This document shows positions 1 to 5,911 of a stretch of 5,911 nucleotides of DNA, one piece after another; position 1 is the stretch's first letter; every line of letters begins with the position of its first letter. Position numbers and translations under genes: made by a program. The notes under the pieces were generated by a model. That model saw nothing but the letters and a program-made list of their open reading frames with translations. It ran no database searches and was not told the origin of the DNA. The stretch is from S15-B10 sp045569115 (GTDB lineage: Bacteria > Fidelibacterota > Marinisomatia > Marinisomatales > S15-B10). The DNA lies in assembly GCA_045569115.1 (NCBI GenBank), contig JBJKZS010000090.1, positions 1 to 5,911 on the forward strand, given 5' to 3'.

Positions 1-231
1 AAAGGAAGAAAAATCCATCTCTTTCCTCCAATTGATCCAGCAAGCACCAGCAATAGCCACATAACAATCATTGTTAAAACCAGGAACTGATTTTAATTGA
101 CCAAATTCTATTTTACCAAAACCCTTAGAAGATGTAGCATAAGAAACAGCTTCTAAAACTGCCAATGTGAATGATTCATTAGTATTAACTAAAACACCAT
201 CGACATCAAAAATATATCCATCGTAATTCAT
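1..231 (-). CDS. HAD-superfamily phosphatase, N-terminal part; candidate histidinol-phosphate phosphatase
   Basis: Partial gene: 77 codons from ATG at 231-229, open to the window edge, so the C-terminus is missing. The N-terminus has the HAD motif I, FDVDGVLV at residues 8-15, with D9 as the expected aspartyl nucleophile and D11 as the acid/base. Residues 51-55 read GFNND, followed by a helix-like stretch. From memory this resembles a WNND motif in the cap region of a small HAD subfamily IA clade (TIGR01548-like) known from cyanobacteria and archaea. The ATG overlaps the hisC stop as ATGA and has no visible Shine-Dalgarno, so translation is probably coupled to hisC. HisC makes histidinol phosphate and HisD uses histidinol, so a phosphatase here would fill the step between them; that role is inferred from position. 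It could instead be the N-terminal half of a fused HisB, or an unrelated phosphatase. The HAD assignment is firm; the substrate is not. Confidence 0.85.
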   Translation of the reverse strand, partial: MNYDGYIFDVDGVLVNTNESFTLAVLEAVSYATSSKGFGKIEFGQLKSVPGFNNDCYVAIAGACWINWRKEMDFSSF

Positions 232-1292
232 AGTAAATTAGTAATGGTTTTATAGAAATATTTGTTCTCTTCAGGTGTACCTACAGTTACACGAAGTAGT
301 CTTTGACAAAGTGGGTATGAAGATATATCTCTTACAAGAATTCCATTCTCAGAAAGTTTATGAAATAGAACAGAGGGAAGAATGGGCGTTTCAAGCATAA
401 AAAAATTTGTTGATGATGGCCATGCCTTAATGTCATGAGCTTCGTTTAATTTAATTATAAGCTTTTCCCTTTCCTGTACTATGCTAGATATTAGTACTTT
501 AATAATATCGGAATGGTCTAAAACAAGATGGCCAGCTAAAGTAGCAGGACTATCAATATTGAATGGAAGCATACATTTTTGAATTTCTGAAGCAAGTTCA
601 TCGTTCATTATTCCATATCCCAATCGAAAAGATGCTAAGGACCATGCTTTCGAAAAAGTTCGAGTAATGATAATATTATCAAAGTTTTCAATTAAGGAAA
701 CAGCACTTCCTCCAGAAAAATCAATGTATGCTTCATCAACAATAACAAGGCCTGAAGTTTCTTCAGCTACTTTTTTTATTATTTCTATTGGCAACAATCT
801 ACCAGTTGGAGAATTTGGGTTTGCAATAAAGGTAAGTTTGGCCATAGAAGATTTATTAATTAAGTCTTCTAAAACAACATTGAATTCACTATCTAATTTC
901 GATTCAACAATCTTCGCACCTCTCTGTTGCGACAATAATGAATAGATAGTAAAGGTGGGAGACAAATGACAGACAATATCTCCATTCGTAAGTGTGGCAG
1001 TTGTAATAGCTTGGATCACTTCATTTGAACCTTTTCCAATAATAATCTGAGTTTTAGATAATTGAAGTTTTTTTGCCAGTTTTTTTCGAAGATTTTCACC
1101 ATTTATTTCTGGATAACGGTTCCATTCATAATCATTCAAATTTGACAATAATTTTTTCCTAATTGCTAATGGCCAATCAACTGGGCTTTCATTTTGATTT
1201 AGTTTAATTGGAGTATTTTTATTGTTTACTTTGTATACGGATTGATTAAGTATTTCTTTTTTTACCCATTGATTTACTTTGGACTCAACCAT
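228..1292 (-). CDS. hisC: Histidinol-phosphate aminotransferase
   Basis: A complete 354-residue fold-type I PLP aminotransferase, the usual length for HisC. In the histidine pathway it transfers an amino group from glutamate to imidazole acetol phosphate, giving histidinol phosphate, in the cytoplasm. Visible motifs are LNQNESP (31-37) near the N-terminus, GKGSNE (86-91) for cofactor phosphate binding, NPNSPTG (158-164), DEAY (186-189; D186 for the pyridine nitrogen, Y189 for the PLP hydroxyl), the Schiff-base lysine K215 in TFSKAW, R223 in SFRLGYG, and R334 in LLRVTVGTPEEN, expected to hold the substrate carboxylate. No key residue is missing. The ATG is supported by an AAAGGG ribosome binding site six bases upstream. 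The start lies inside the hisD 3' end (8-base overlap) and the stop overlaps the next gene by four bases. HisC-like enzymes can act on aromatic amino acids or cobalamin precursors, but the hisG-hisD context settles the name. Confidence 0.96.
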   Translation of the reverse strand: MVESKVNQWVKKEILNQSVYKVNNKNTPIKLNQNESPVDWPLAIRKKLLSNLNDYEWNRYPEINGENLRKKLAKKLQLSKTQIIIGKGSNEVIQAITTATLTNGDIVCHLSPTFTIYSLLSQQRGAKIVESKLDSEFNVVLEDLINKSSMAKLTFIANPNSPTGRLLPIEIIKKVAEETSGLVIVDEAYIDFSGGSAVSLIENFDNIIITRTFSKAWSLASFRLGYGIMNDELASEIQKCMLPFNIDSPATLAGHLVLDHSDIIKVLISSIVQEREKLIIKLNEAHDIKAWPSSTNFFMLETPILPSVLFHKLSENGILVRDISSYPLCQRLLRVTVGTPEENKYFYKTITNLL

Positions 1293-2559
1293 TTTTTACC
1301 CTTTTCTTTATTGATTGAGCATGTCCAAAGAGTCCCTCAGCTTCGGCTAGCTGGCTAACATATGCTTCACTTTTTTTAACCGTATTAAGAGGTGCATGCA
1401 CAACAGTATATGACACCAAAAAATCATAAACAGATAAAGGTCCCCTTACTCTAGCTCTACCCCCAGTAGGAAGTGTATGATTAGCTCCAGACCAATAGTC
1501 TCCCCATGCTGGTGGCGTTTCACTGCCTAGGAAAATAGCAGCAGCAGTAACTCTTTCTATTAATTTCTCTGGACTTCTCACCTGTAAGGAAAGATGCTCT
1601 GGGCTTATACGATTAATAATCGATATACATTCTTCAACAGATTTGCCAACATAAGCAAATCCTGAGTGGCTTAAAGCAGTTCTTGCTGTATTTTCAGTTG
1701 AGAGATGTTCTAAAGCATTATCAATATAATTATTTGTGTCTAAGGCAATTTGTTTATCTGCAGTAATTAATATAGGGAAAGCTTCTTCATCATGCTCGGC
1801 CTGAGCTATAAGATCCGAAGCAATTTTTTCTGGGGATGCAGTCTCATCTGCAAAAACTACAAGTTCGGTTGGACCAGCTAACATATCAATATCAACATCT
1901 GAACTAACCATTTTTTTTGCCGAAGTAACATAGCTATTACCAGGACCCGTAATCTTATCAACCGCTGGAATCGTTTCTGTTCCATAAGCTAAAGCCGCTA
2001 TTGCCTGCGCTCCTCCTATAGAATAAACCTCTGAAATACCAAGAATGGAACAAACAGCTAATATTGTTTCATCAACAAAATGTGATTTACTTGGTGGAGA
2101 ACATATAGCAATCTCTTTAACCCCGGCAGCTTGGGCTGGAATAACATTCATCAATAGAGTTGAAAAAAGAGGGAATTTTCCTCCAGGAATATATAATCCT
2201 ACTCTTTCTAATGGTCGCCATTCAAAACGAGATTGAGTACCGTCATTCTGGTTGATTGTAAATCCTGAGGGCAACTGTTTATTATGAAATTTCTGGATAT
2301 TTTTAATAGATCTATTTATAGAAAAACTCAATTCTTGAGATATATGCTGGGTGGTTTGTGAAATTACTTCTTCTGGAACTAAGAATTCATCTAAAGTAAC
2401 ACCGTCAAAACGTTCTGTAAGTTTTCTGACAGCCTTATCGCCATTAAGCTTTACCGATGAAACAATTTCTTCAATTAAGGTATTGTCAACTGAACTATTT
2501 TTCGAGCGCAGCTGAAGCCTTTTATCTAATTCTTCTAGAGAATTAATTAATGATAACAT
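1285..2559 (-). CDS. hisD: Histidinol dehydrogenase
   Basis: A complete 424-residue enzyme, close to the E. coli length of 434. It is a cytoplasmic zinc enzyme that oxidises L-histidinol to L-histidine with two NAD+, the last step of the pathway. The family signature appears as DIDMLAGPTE (223-232). The expected zinc ligands are Q253 and H256 in AQAEHDE, D354 in WGDYWSG and H413 in GLFGHAQ. The catalytic pair is E321-H322 in SPEHL. VGLYIPGG (120-127) and GPGNSYV (205-211) are also typical. These positions are offset by five or six from the E. coli numbering (Q259, H262, E326, H327, D360, H419), so the active site is intact. The ATG shares one base with the hisG stop (TAATG) and has no clear Shine-Dalgarno, which points to re-initiation by ribosomes finishing hisG. 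The 3' end overlaps hisC by eight bases. Confidence 0.98.
   Translation of the reverse strand: MLSLINSLEELDKRLQLRSKNSSVDNTLIEEIVSSVKLNGDKAVRKLTERFDGVTLDEFLVPEEVISQTTQHISQELSFSINRSIKNIQKFHNKQLPSGFTINQNDGTQSRFEWRPLERVGLYIPGGKFPLFSTLLMNVIPAQAAGVKEIAICSPPSKSHFVDETILAVCSILGISEVYSIGGAQAIAALAYGTETIPAVDKITGPGNSYVTSAKKMVSSDVDIDMLAGPTELVVFADETASPEKIASDLIAQAEHDEEAFPILITADKQIALDTNNYIDNALEHLSTENTARTALSHSGFAYVGKSVEECISIINRISPEHLSLQVRSPEKLIERVTAAAIFLGSETPPAWGDYWSGANHTLPTGGRARVRGPLSVYDFLVSYTVVHAPLNTVKKSEAYVSQLAEAEGLFGHAQSIKKRVKNG
1299..1305 (-). promoter_or_regulatory. hisC ribosome binding site
   Basis: The minus strand reads AAAAGGG, six bases before the hisC ATG, inside the last codons of hisD. It supports the ATG at 1292-1290 as the hisC start and shows that hisC can recruit ribosomes itself, unlike hisD and the HAD gene, which lack a visible site. 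Confidence 0.65.
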
Positions 2560-3434
2560 TACGGAATTACTTTATTTAATGGATATTCGATTATATCTGT
2601 TGCACCATATTCAATTAATTTAGGGATGATATCACGGACTTCGGCTTCTTCTACAACTACCTCTAATGCCGCGCCTAAACCATTAAAAAGAGGACTTACA
2701 GTAGGGGCTTTCATAGAGGGAAGCATATCAATAATTTTTTGTACGTTCTCATCAGCAACATTCATCTTAAGACCTACTTTTGAGGCTGCAACTATTGCAC
2801 TTTCTAGTAAACAAGCTAGAGTGTCTATCTTACTTTTTTTCCAATTGTCATTATATGCTTCCTTATTAGCTATAAGTCGAGTAGAAGATTCCATTACAGT
2901 ATCAACAATACGGAGCTTATTTGCTTTCAATGATGCGCCCGTTTCAGTTACTTCAACGATTGCGTCAGCTAAAAGCCCAGCTTTAATTTCAGTTGCTCCC
3001 CAAGAAAACTCTACATGCGCCTTAACATCATGTTTATGAAGATAATTTTTTGTGATATTAATTACTTCAGTACTTATGTGCTTACCATCTAAATCCTTCG
3101 GTTTATTAATAGATGAATTCTCTGGAACAGCAAGAACCCAACGGACAGGTTTCATATATGATTTTGCATAAACAAGTTCACAGACCTCAATGACATCTGA
3201 ATTATTTTCAAGAATCCAGTCTTTTCCAGTGATCCCAGCATCCAGTATTCCTTGTTCTACGTATATAGACATTTCCTGAGCACGAATTAGAAGGGACTCA
3301 ATCTCATTGTCATCACAGTAAGGCTTATATGCCCTACCAGAAACGCCAAAATTCCACCCAGCACGTTTTAAAAGTCCAAAAGTACTTTCTTGTAAAGATC
3401 CTTTAGGAAGGCCCATTTTTAATATATTTTTCAT
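2559..3434 (-). CDS. hisG: ATP phosphoribosyltransferase, long form with regulatory domain
   Basis: A complete 291-residue protein that joins ATP and PRPP to form phosphoribosyl-ATP, the first and committed step of histidine synthesis. The N-terminus, MGLPKGSLQE (7-16), is the usual opening of the catalytic domain. The region at 157-169, DAIVEVTETGASL, is the PRPP-binding signature. Residues from about 215 to the end, including GLKMNV (221-226), MKAPTVSP (241-248) and IIEYPLNKVIP, form the C-terminal regulatory domain that binds histidine in long-form enzymes. Short-form HisG (about 210 residues) needs the partner HisZ; this one should not, and should form a feedback-inhibited hexamer. It is the first histidine gene of the cluster, 54 bases after argH, with its own GGGG-type ribosome binding site. 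Its stop overlaps the hisD start by one base. Domain and name are secure; feedback inhibition is known for the family, not shown here. Confidence 0.97.
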   Translation of the reverse strand: MKNILKMGLPKGSLQESTFGLLKRAGWNFGVSGRAYKPYCDDNEIESLLIRAQEMSIYVEQGILDAGITGKDWILENNSDVIEVCELVYAKSYMKPVRWVLAVPENSSINKPKDLDGKHISTEVINITKNYLHKHDVKAHVEFSWGATEIKAGLLADAIVEVTETGASLKANKLRIVDTVMESSTRLIANKEAYNDNWKKSKIDTLACLLESAIVAASKVGLKMNVADENVQKIIDMLPSMKAPTVSPLFNGLGAALEVVVEEAEVRDIIPKLIEYGATDIIEYPLNKVIP

Positions 3435-3438
3435 TGTT

Positions 3439-3446
3439 CCCCTTTC
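3439..3446 (-). promoter_or_regulatory. hisG ribosome binding site
   Basis: The minus strand reads GAAAGGGG four bases before the hisG ATG (3434-3432). The match to AAGGAGG is imperfect and the spacing short, but it is the only purine-rich candidate and it fits the start that gives the standard HisG N-terminus. Confidence 0.6.
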
Positions 3447-3451
3447 AATAC

Positions 3452-3483
3452 AAAAAAAACTCTGGGATCAAAAGAGTCTTTTC
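3452..3483 (-). terminator. Weak terminator-like or attenuator-like hairpin between argH and hisG
   Basis: On the minus strand, starting five bases after the argH stop, AAAAGACTCT can pair with AGAGTTTTTT. The core ACTCT/AGAGT (3473-3477 with 3459-3463) is perfect. It extends through one G-U pair and four A-U pairs, around a nine-base loop (3464-3472), and runs into eight Us (3452-3459). This is the shape of a Rho-independent terminator, but the stem has only two G-C pairs and part of the U tract takes part in pairing. Termination would be partial at best. It may reduce read-through from the arginine genes into the histidine genes, or simply mark an RNA processing point. It stands upstream of, and does not cover, the hisG ribosome binding site. 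Confidence 0.4.
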
Positions 3484-3488
3484 ATTTT

Positions 3489-4679
3489 TCAATTTTTCTT
3501 CACCTCATAGAGCTCTTTTCCAATTTGTCTATATGCTTCCCGAAAAGGGATACCTTGTTTAACCAATTCGTAGACACGTTCAGTTGCATATATTTCATCT
3601 GTCATAGCTTCTTTACATCGGTCGGTATTTACAGTGATATTCCTAATCACTAAAGATGCAATTTCTAGGCTATCTAACGTAGTTTTTATTCCTTTCATTG
3701 AAGGCTCTTTTGTGAGTTGAAAATCCCTGTGGAAACCAGTACCTAAACCACTTATCAATCCGGAAACTTCCGTCTCACAAGCCTTGACTGTATGATACTT
3801 GCCTCTCAAAATTTCGAGTACATCAGGATTCTTTTTTTGTGGCATAATAGAACTACCAGTACAAAAATGTTCTGGTAAATCAAAAAACCCGAATTCAGGC
3901 ATAGAAAATAAAATCAAATCTGATGCAAGTTTGTTTAGGTCAAACATAATTTGACACATAGAATGAATTAATGTAACCTCGAATTTTCCTCTGCTTATTT
4001 GAGCATAAATAGGATTTTTTTGAATTCGGGAAAAACCGAGTTCATCTGAAGTAAATTTTCGATCCAATTTCATGGGAACACCATAACCAGCTGCTGTTCC
4101 TAAAGGTGATTGATCCATTAAGTGGTTCGATGCTTTTAATAAAGTTACATTATCTTCTGAAGATTCAATAAATGCCTGGCACCAGAGTGACAATGACGAT
4201 GGCATTGCTTTTCTCATATGTGTATAACCAGGTAAAGGTGTATCCCCGTATTTGAGACTAAGTTTTTTTAAAGCACCAGTGAAACCTTCCACGAAATTTC
4301 TGCAATCATCAATCTTGTCTAAATAATACAACCTTAATGCTGTGAGTATCTGATCATTACGTGACCTAGCGGTGTGAATTTTTTCCCCAATATCACCTAG
4401 TTTCTCTGTTAAATAATTTTCGATCGCTGTATGACAATCTTCTTGGTTAGGTAAGATGTCTAAGGTTCCTTTATCAATTATTTCTTCTAAAATACCAATT
4501 GTCTTTTCAGTTTCCTTTTCATTGAGGATTCCAATCTTTCCAAGCATTCTACAATGAGCAATAGATCCCAAACAATCATATCTAATTAGTTCTTGATCAA
4601 GGATGTAGTCATTTCCAACAGTAAATTCCTCTATCTTTTTATCAACTTTACTCTCTTTTTCCCAAAGTTTACTCATCAT
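3489..4679 (-). CDS. argH: Argininosuccinate lyase, C-terminally short form
   Basis: A 396-residue member of the aspartase/fumarase superfamily that splits argininosuccinate into arginine and fumarate, working as a cytoplasmic tetramer. Motifs in order: EDCHTAIE (80-87), HTARSRNDQ (102-110), PGYTHMRKAMPSS (150-162) with the expected catalytic H154, SPLGTAAGYG (191-200), and the superfamily signature GSSIMPQKKNPD (275-286) with the catalytic serine region at 276-277. The usual Gln of the HLQ motif is Arg here (R156). The protein ends soon after PFREAYRQIGKE (378-389). E. coli ArgH (457 residues) continues about 55 more from the equivalent point, so the small C-terminal domain is mostly absent. 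The intergenic gap is too short to hide it by frameshift. Two ATGs stand in tandem (4679 and 4676). The Shine-Dalgarno AAGGAG is four bases from the first and seven from the second, so the second is probably the real start, one residue shorter. The overlap with argG suggests coupled translation. Confidence 0.95.
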   Translation of the reverse strand: MMSKLWEKESKVDKKIEEFTVGNDYILDQELIRYDCLGSIAHCRMLGKIGILNEKETEKTIGILEEIIDKGTLDILPNQEDCHTAIENYLTEKLGDIGEKIHTARSRNDQILTALRLYYLDKIDDCRNFVEGFTGALKKLSLKYGDTPLPGYTHMRKAMPSSLSLWCQAFIESSEDNVTLLKASNHLMDQSPLGTAAGYGVPMKLDRKFTSDELGFSRIQKNPIYAQISRGKFEVTLIHSMCQIMFDLNKLASDLILFSMPEFGFFDLPEHFCTGSSIMPQKKNPDVLEILRGKYHTVKACETEVSGLISGLGTGFHRDFQLTKEPSMKGIKTTLDSLEIASLVIRNITVNTDRCKEAMTDEIYATERVYELVKQGIPFREAYRQIGKELYEVKKN

Positions 4680-5911
4680 CTCTCTCCTTTAATTGCTTTT
4701 CTCGCAATACTAGATTATGAGCCTTGAGACGTATAGAATGAATGTTAATAAATCCCTTTGAATCCAATGCATCAAAACCACCTTCTACTTCCATACTTGA
4801 AAAATCCTGATTATAAAGCGATGTGGGAGAATGACGATTCACTGGTATCGCATTCCCTTTAATTAAAGAAAGTAGAACCTTTCCATCAATAGCTTCCTGG
4901 CTCTTTTTAAATGCGCTCATGATAAATTCCATTTCTGGTGAGAACCAAAAACCATTATAAATTAGTTCACTAAATTTTGGAATTAGCATGTCTCTTATAT
5001 GCATCACTTCTTTGTCCATGGCTATACCTTCCAGATCTCGATGTGCAATCCATAAGATAGTACCAGCAGGAGTCTCATAAACTCCTCTAGATTTAATTCC
5101 TATGAATCGATTTTCCACCATATCAAGTCGACCCACCGAGTGCTTACTTCCTAGCTCATTAAGATAAATAAATTGCTCTAAAGGATCTGTTTTAGTAGTT
5201 CCATCATTTTGATTAACTACTTGTACTGGTAAACCATTCGCAAAGGTAATCTCAACTAAAGATTCAATATCTGGCGCTTTATCCAGTGCTTTAGTTCGAG
5301 AAAAAACTGATTCTTCAGGTCTATAAGTCGGATCTTCTAAAACTCCTGCTTCATGGCTAATATGCATTAAATTTTCATCCTCACTAAAGGGTCGTTTTTT
5401 TGATGCAGTAACTGGTATAGCCCATTTCTCTGCATAATCAAGTAAATCCTGTCTACCTTTGAACTGATCAAGAAACTCTGGATCTTTCCATGGTGATATC
5501 ACCTCAATCTCAGGATTAAGAGCATAGTAAGTCAGTTCAAAACGTACTTGATCATTTCCTTTTCCGGTAGATCCGTGGCTGACAGCAATTGCTCCGACTT
5601 TAGTTGCAATCTCTATCTGTGCTTCAGCAAGAATAGGCCTTGCCAAAGCAGTGCCTAAAAGGTATCGTCCTTCATATAGAGCATTGCCTTGAAGTGCAGG
5701 AAAAATAAAATTTGTAACAAAACTTTTTCTCAAATCTACTGTATGAACAGCTGAAGCTCCTGTTTGAAAAGCCTTCTTTTCAATAGCAGCAAAATCTTCT
5801 TGCTGTCCTACATTGCCCACAAAACATATCACTTCGTAATTTTTATTAATCAACCATTTCAAAATTACTGATGTGTCAAGTCCGCCACTGTATGCTAGCA
5901 CTACTTTTTTA
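4669..5911 (-). CDS. argG: Argininosuccinate synthase, 5' end beyond window
   Basis: Partial gene with the 3' end complete and the start outside the window. It joins citrulline and aspartate using ATP, giving argininosuccinate, AMP and pyrophosphate. The reading frame is open to the edge, and the residues before the GTG at 5901 read KKV. Together they give KKVVLAYSGGLDTS, the normal beginning of ArgG, so GTG at 5901 is an internal valine and only a few N-terminal residues are missing. About 413 residues are visible. Counted from 5901, the motifs are the ATP-pyrophosphatase loop AYSGGLDTS (3-11), ALYEGRYLLGTALARP (74-89), HGSTGKGNDQVRFE (109-122), DENLMHIS (175-182) and RFIGIKSRGVYETPAGT (265-281). 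It is of the type shared by eukaryotes and several bacterial phyla, judged by ISPW, VENRFIG and the FININSIRL-like tail (here FINIHSIRL). Its stop overlaps the argH start. The operon promoter is presumably upstream, outside the window. Confidence 0.97.
   Translation of the reverse strand, partial: KKVVLAYSGGLDTSVILKWLINKNYEVICFVGNVGQQEDFAAIEKKAFQTGASAVHTVDLRKSFVTNFIFPALQGNALYEGRYLLGTALARPILAEAQIEIATKVGAIAVSHGSTGKGNDQVRFELTYYALNPEIEVISPWKDPEFLDQFKGRQDLLDYAEKWAIPVTASKKRPFSEDENLMHISHEAGVLEDPTYRPEESVFSRTKALDKAPDIESLVEITFANGLPVQVVNQNDGTTKTDPLEQFIYLNELGSKHSVGRLDMVENRFIGIKSRGVYETPAGTILWIAHRDLEGIAMDKEVMHIRDMLIPKFSELIYNGFWFSPEMEFIMSAFKKSQEAIDGKVLLSLIKGNAIPVNRHSPTSLYNQDFSSMEVEGGFDALDSKGFINIHSIRLKAHNLVLREKQLKERDDE
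4684..4689 (-). promoter_or_regulatory. argH ribosome binding site
   Basis: The minus strand reads AAGGAG here, within the last codons of argG. It is the strongest Shine-Dalgarno in the window. It lies four bases before the first of two tandem ATGs and seven before the second, so it favors the second (4676-4674) as the argH start. Confidence 0.8.

Noticed and set aside
667..945. Open frame of 92 codons on the plus strand
   Set aside because: It lies wholly inside hisC on the opposite strand, shows no recognisable motif and is explained as a shadow of the real gene.
2045..2236. Open frame of 63 codons on the plus strand
   Set aside because: It is antisense to the conserved NAD-binding part of hisD, with no ribosome binding site or family likeness.
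2626..3039. Open frame of 137 codons on the plus strand, rich in serine and threonine
   Set aside because: It is antisense to the hisG C-terminal half. The composition is what reverse reading of an alanine/glutamate-rich domain gives, and there are no protein motifs.
3468..3485. A five-codon mini-frame (MKRLF) ahead of hisG, as a possible leader peptide
   Set aside because: It has no histidine codons and no ribosome binding site, and it sits in the hairpin stem and loop; an attenuator leader would need a run of histidine codons.
3435..3488. T-box, riboswitch or ArgR-type operator in the argH-hisG gap
   Set aside because: 54 bases are too few for a T-box or known riboswitch, and I see no palindromic ARG-box-like site.
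3504..3531. A possible promoter for the histidine genes within the argH end (TAGACA, 16 bases, TATGAG)
   Set aside because: Nine of twelve consensus matches are expected by chance in AT-rich sequence, and it lies in coding sequence; not strong enough to list without start-site data.
5899..5901. GTG as the argG start codon
   Set aside because: The conserved beginning KKVVLAYSGGLDTS continues upstream in the same frame to the window edge, so this GTG is an internal valine and the real start is outside.

Overview
The window holds one tightly packed, single-direction run of amino-acid biosynthesis genes, all on the minus strand. In transcription order (high to low coordinates) they are argG (argininosuccinate synthase, start cut off by the window edge), argH (argininosuccinate lyase), hisG (ATP phosphoribosyltransferase, long form), hisD (histidinol dehydrogenase), hisC (histidinol-phosphate aminotransferase) and the first 77 codons of a HAD-family phosphatase that runs off the low-coordinate edge. 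I see no real gene on the plus strand, no RNA gene, mobile element or CRISPR array, and no stretch over 300 bases without a gene.

Layout: 4669-5911 is argG. Its stop overlaps the argH start, and argH has a good Shine-Dalgarno inside the argG tail. argH ends at 3489, and its C-terminus is about 50-60 residues shorter than in E. coli-type enzymes. The only non-coding gap is the 54 bases from 3435 to 3488. It holds a weak terminator-like hairpin running into eight Us and the hisG ribosome binding site. From hisG on, every junction overlaps: TAATG between hisG and hisD (1 base), an 8-base overlap between hisD and hisC, and ATGA between hisC and the HAD gene (4 bases).

How the genes work together: ArgG and ArgH do the last two steps of arginine synthesis (citrulline + aspartate to argininosuccinate, then to arginine + fumarate). 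HisG does the first step of histidine synthesis (ATP + PRPP). HisC makes histidinol phosphate, the HAD enzyme is the likely histidinol-phosphate phosphatase, and HisD oxidises histidinol to histidine. The genes for the middle of the histidine pathway (hisB dehydratase, hisH, hisA, hisF, hisIE) are not in the window and may follow the HAD gene.

Organism: a bacterium with an AT-rich genome (GC in the mid to upper 30s by eye) and compact, overlapping genes, in the style of streamlined, uncultured, probably aquatic lineages. ArgG is of the type shared by eukaryotes and several bacterial phyla. ArgH has the AMPSS variant motif that I associate with Bacteroidetes- or Marinimicrobia-like enzymes, and HisG is the self-sufficient long form with a C-terminal regulatory domain. 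I cannot name the phylum with confidence. The region is mainly ordinary core metabolism. The points that deserve a second look are the HAD phosphatase, the shortened ArgH, the joining of arginine and histidine genes, and the hairpin between them.
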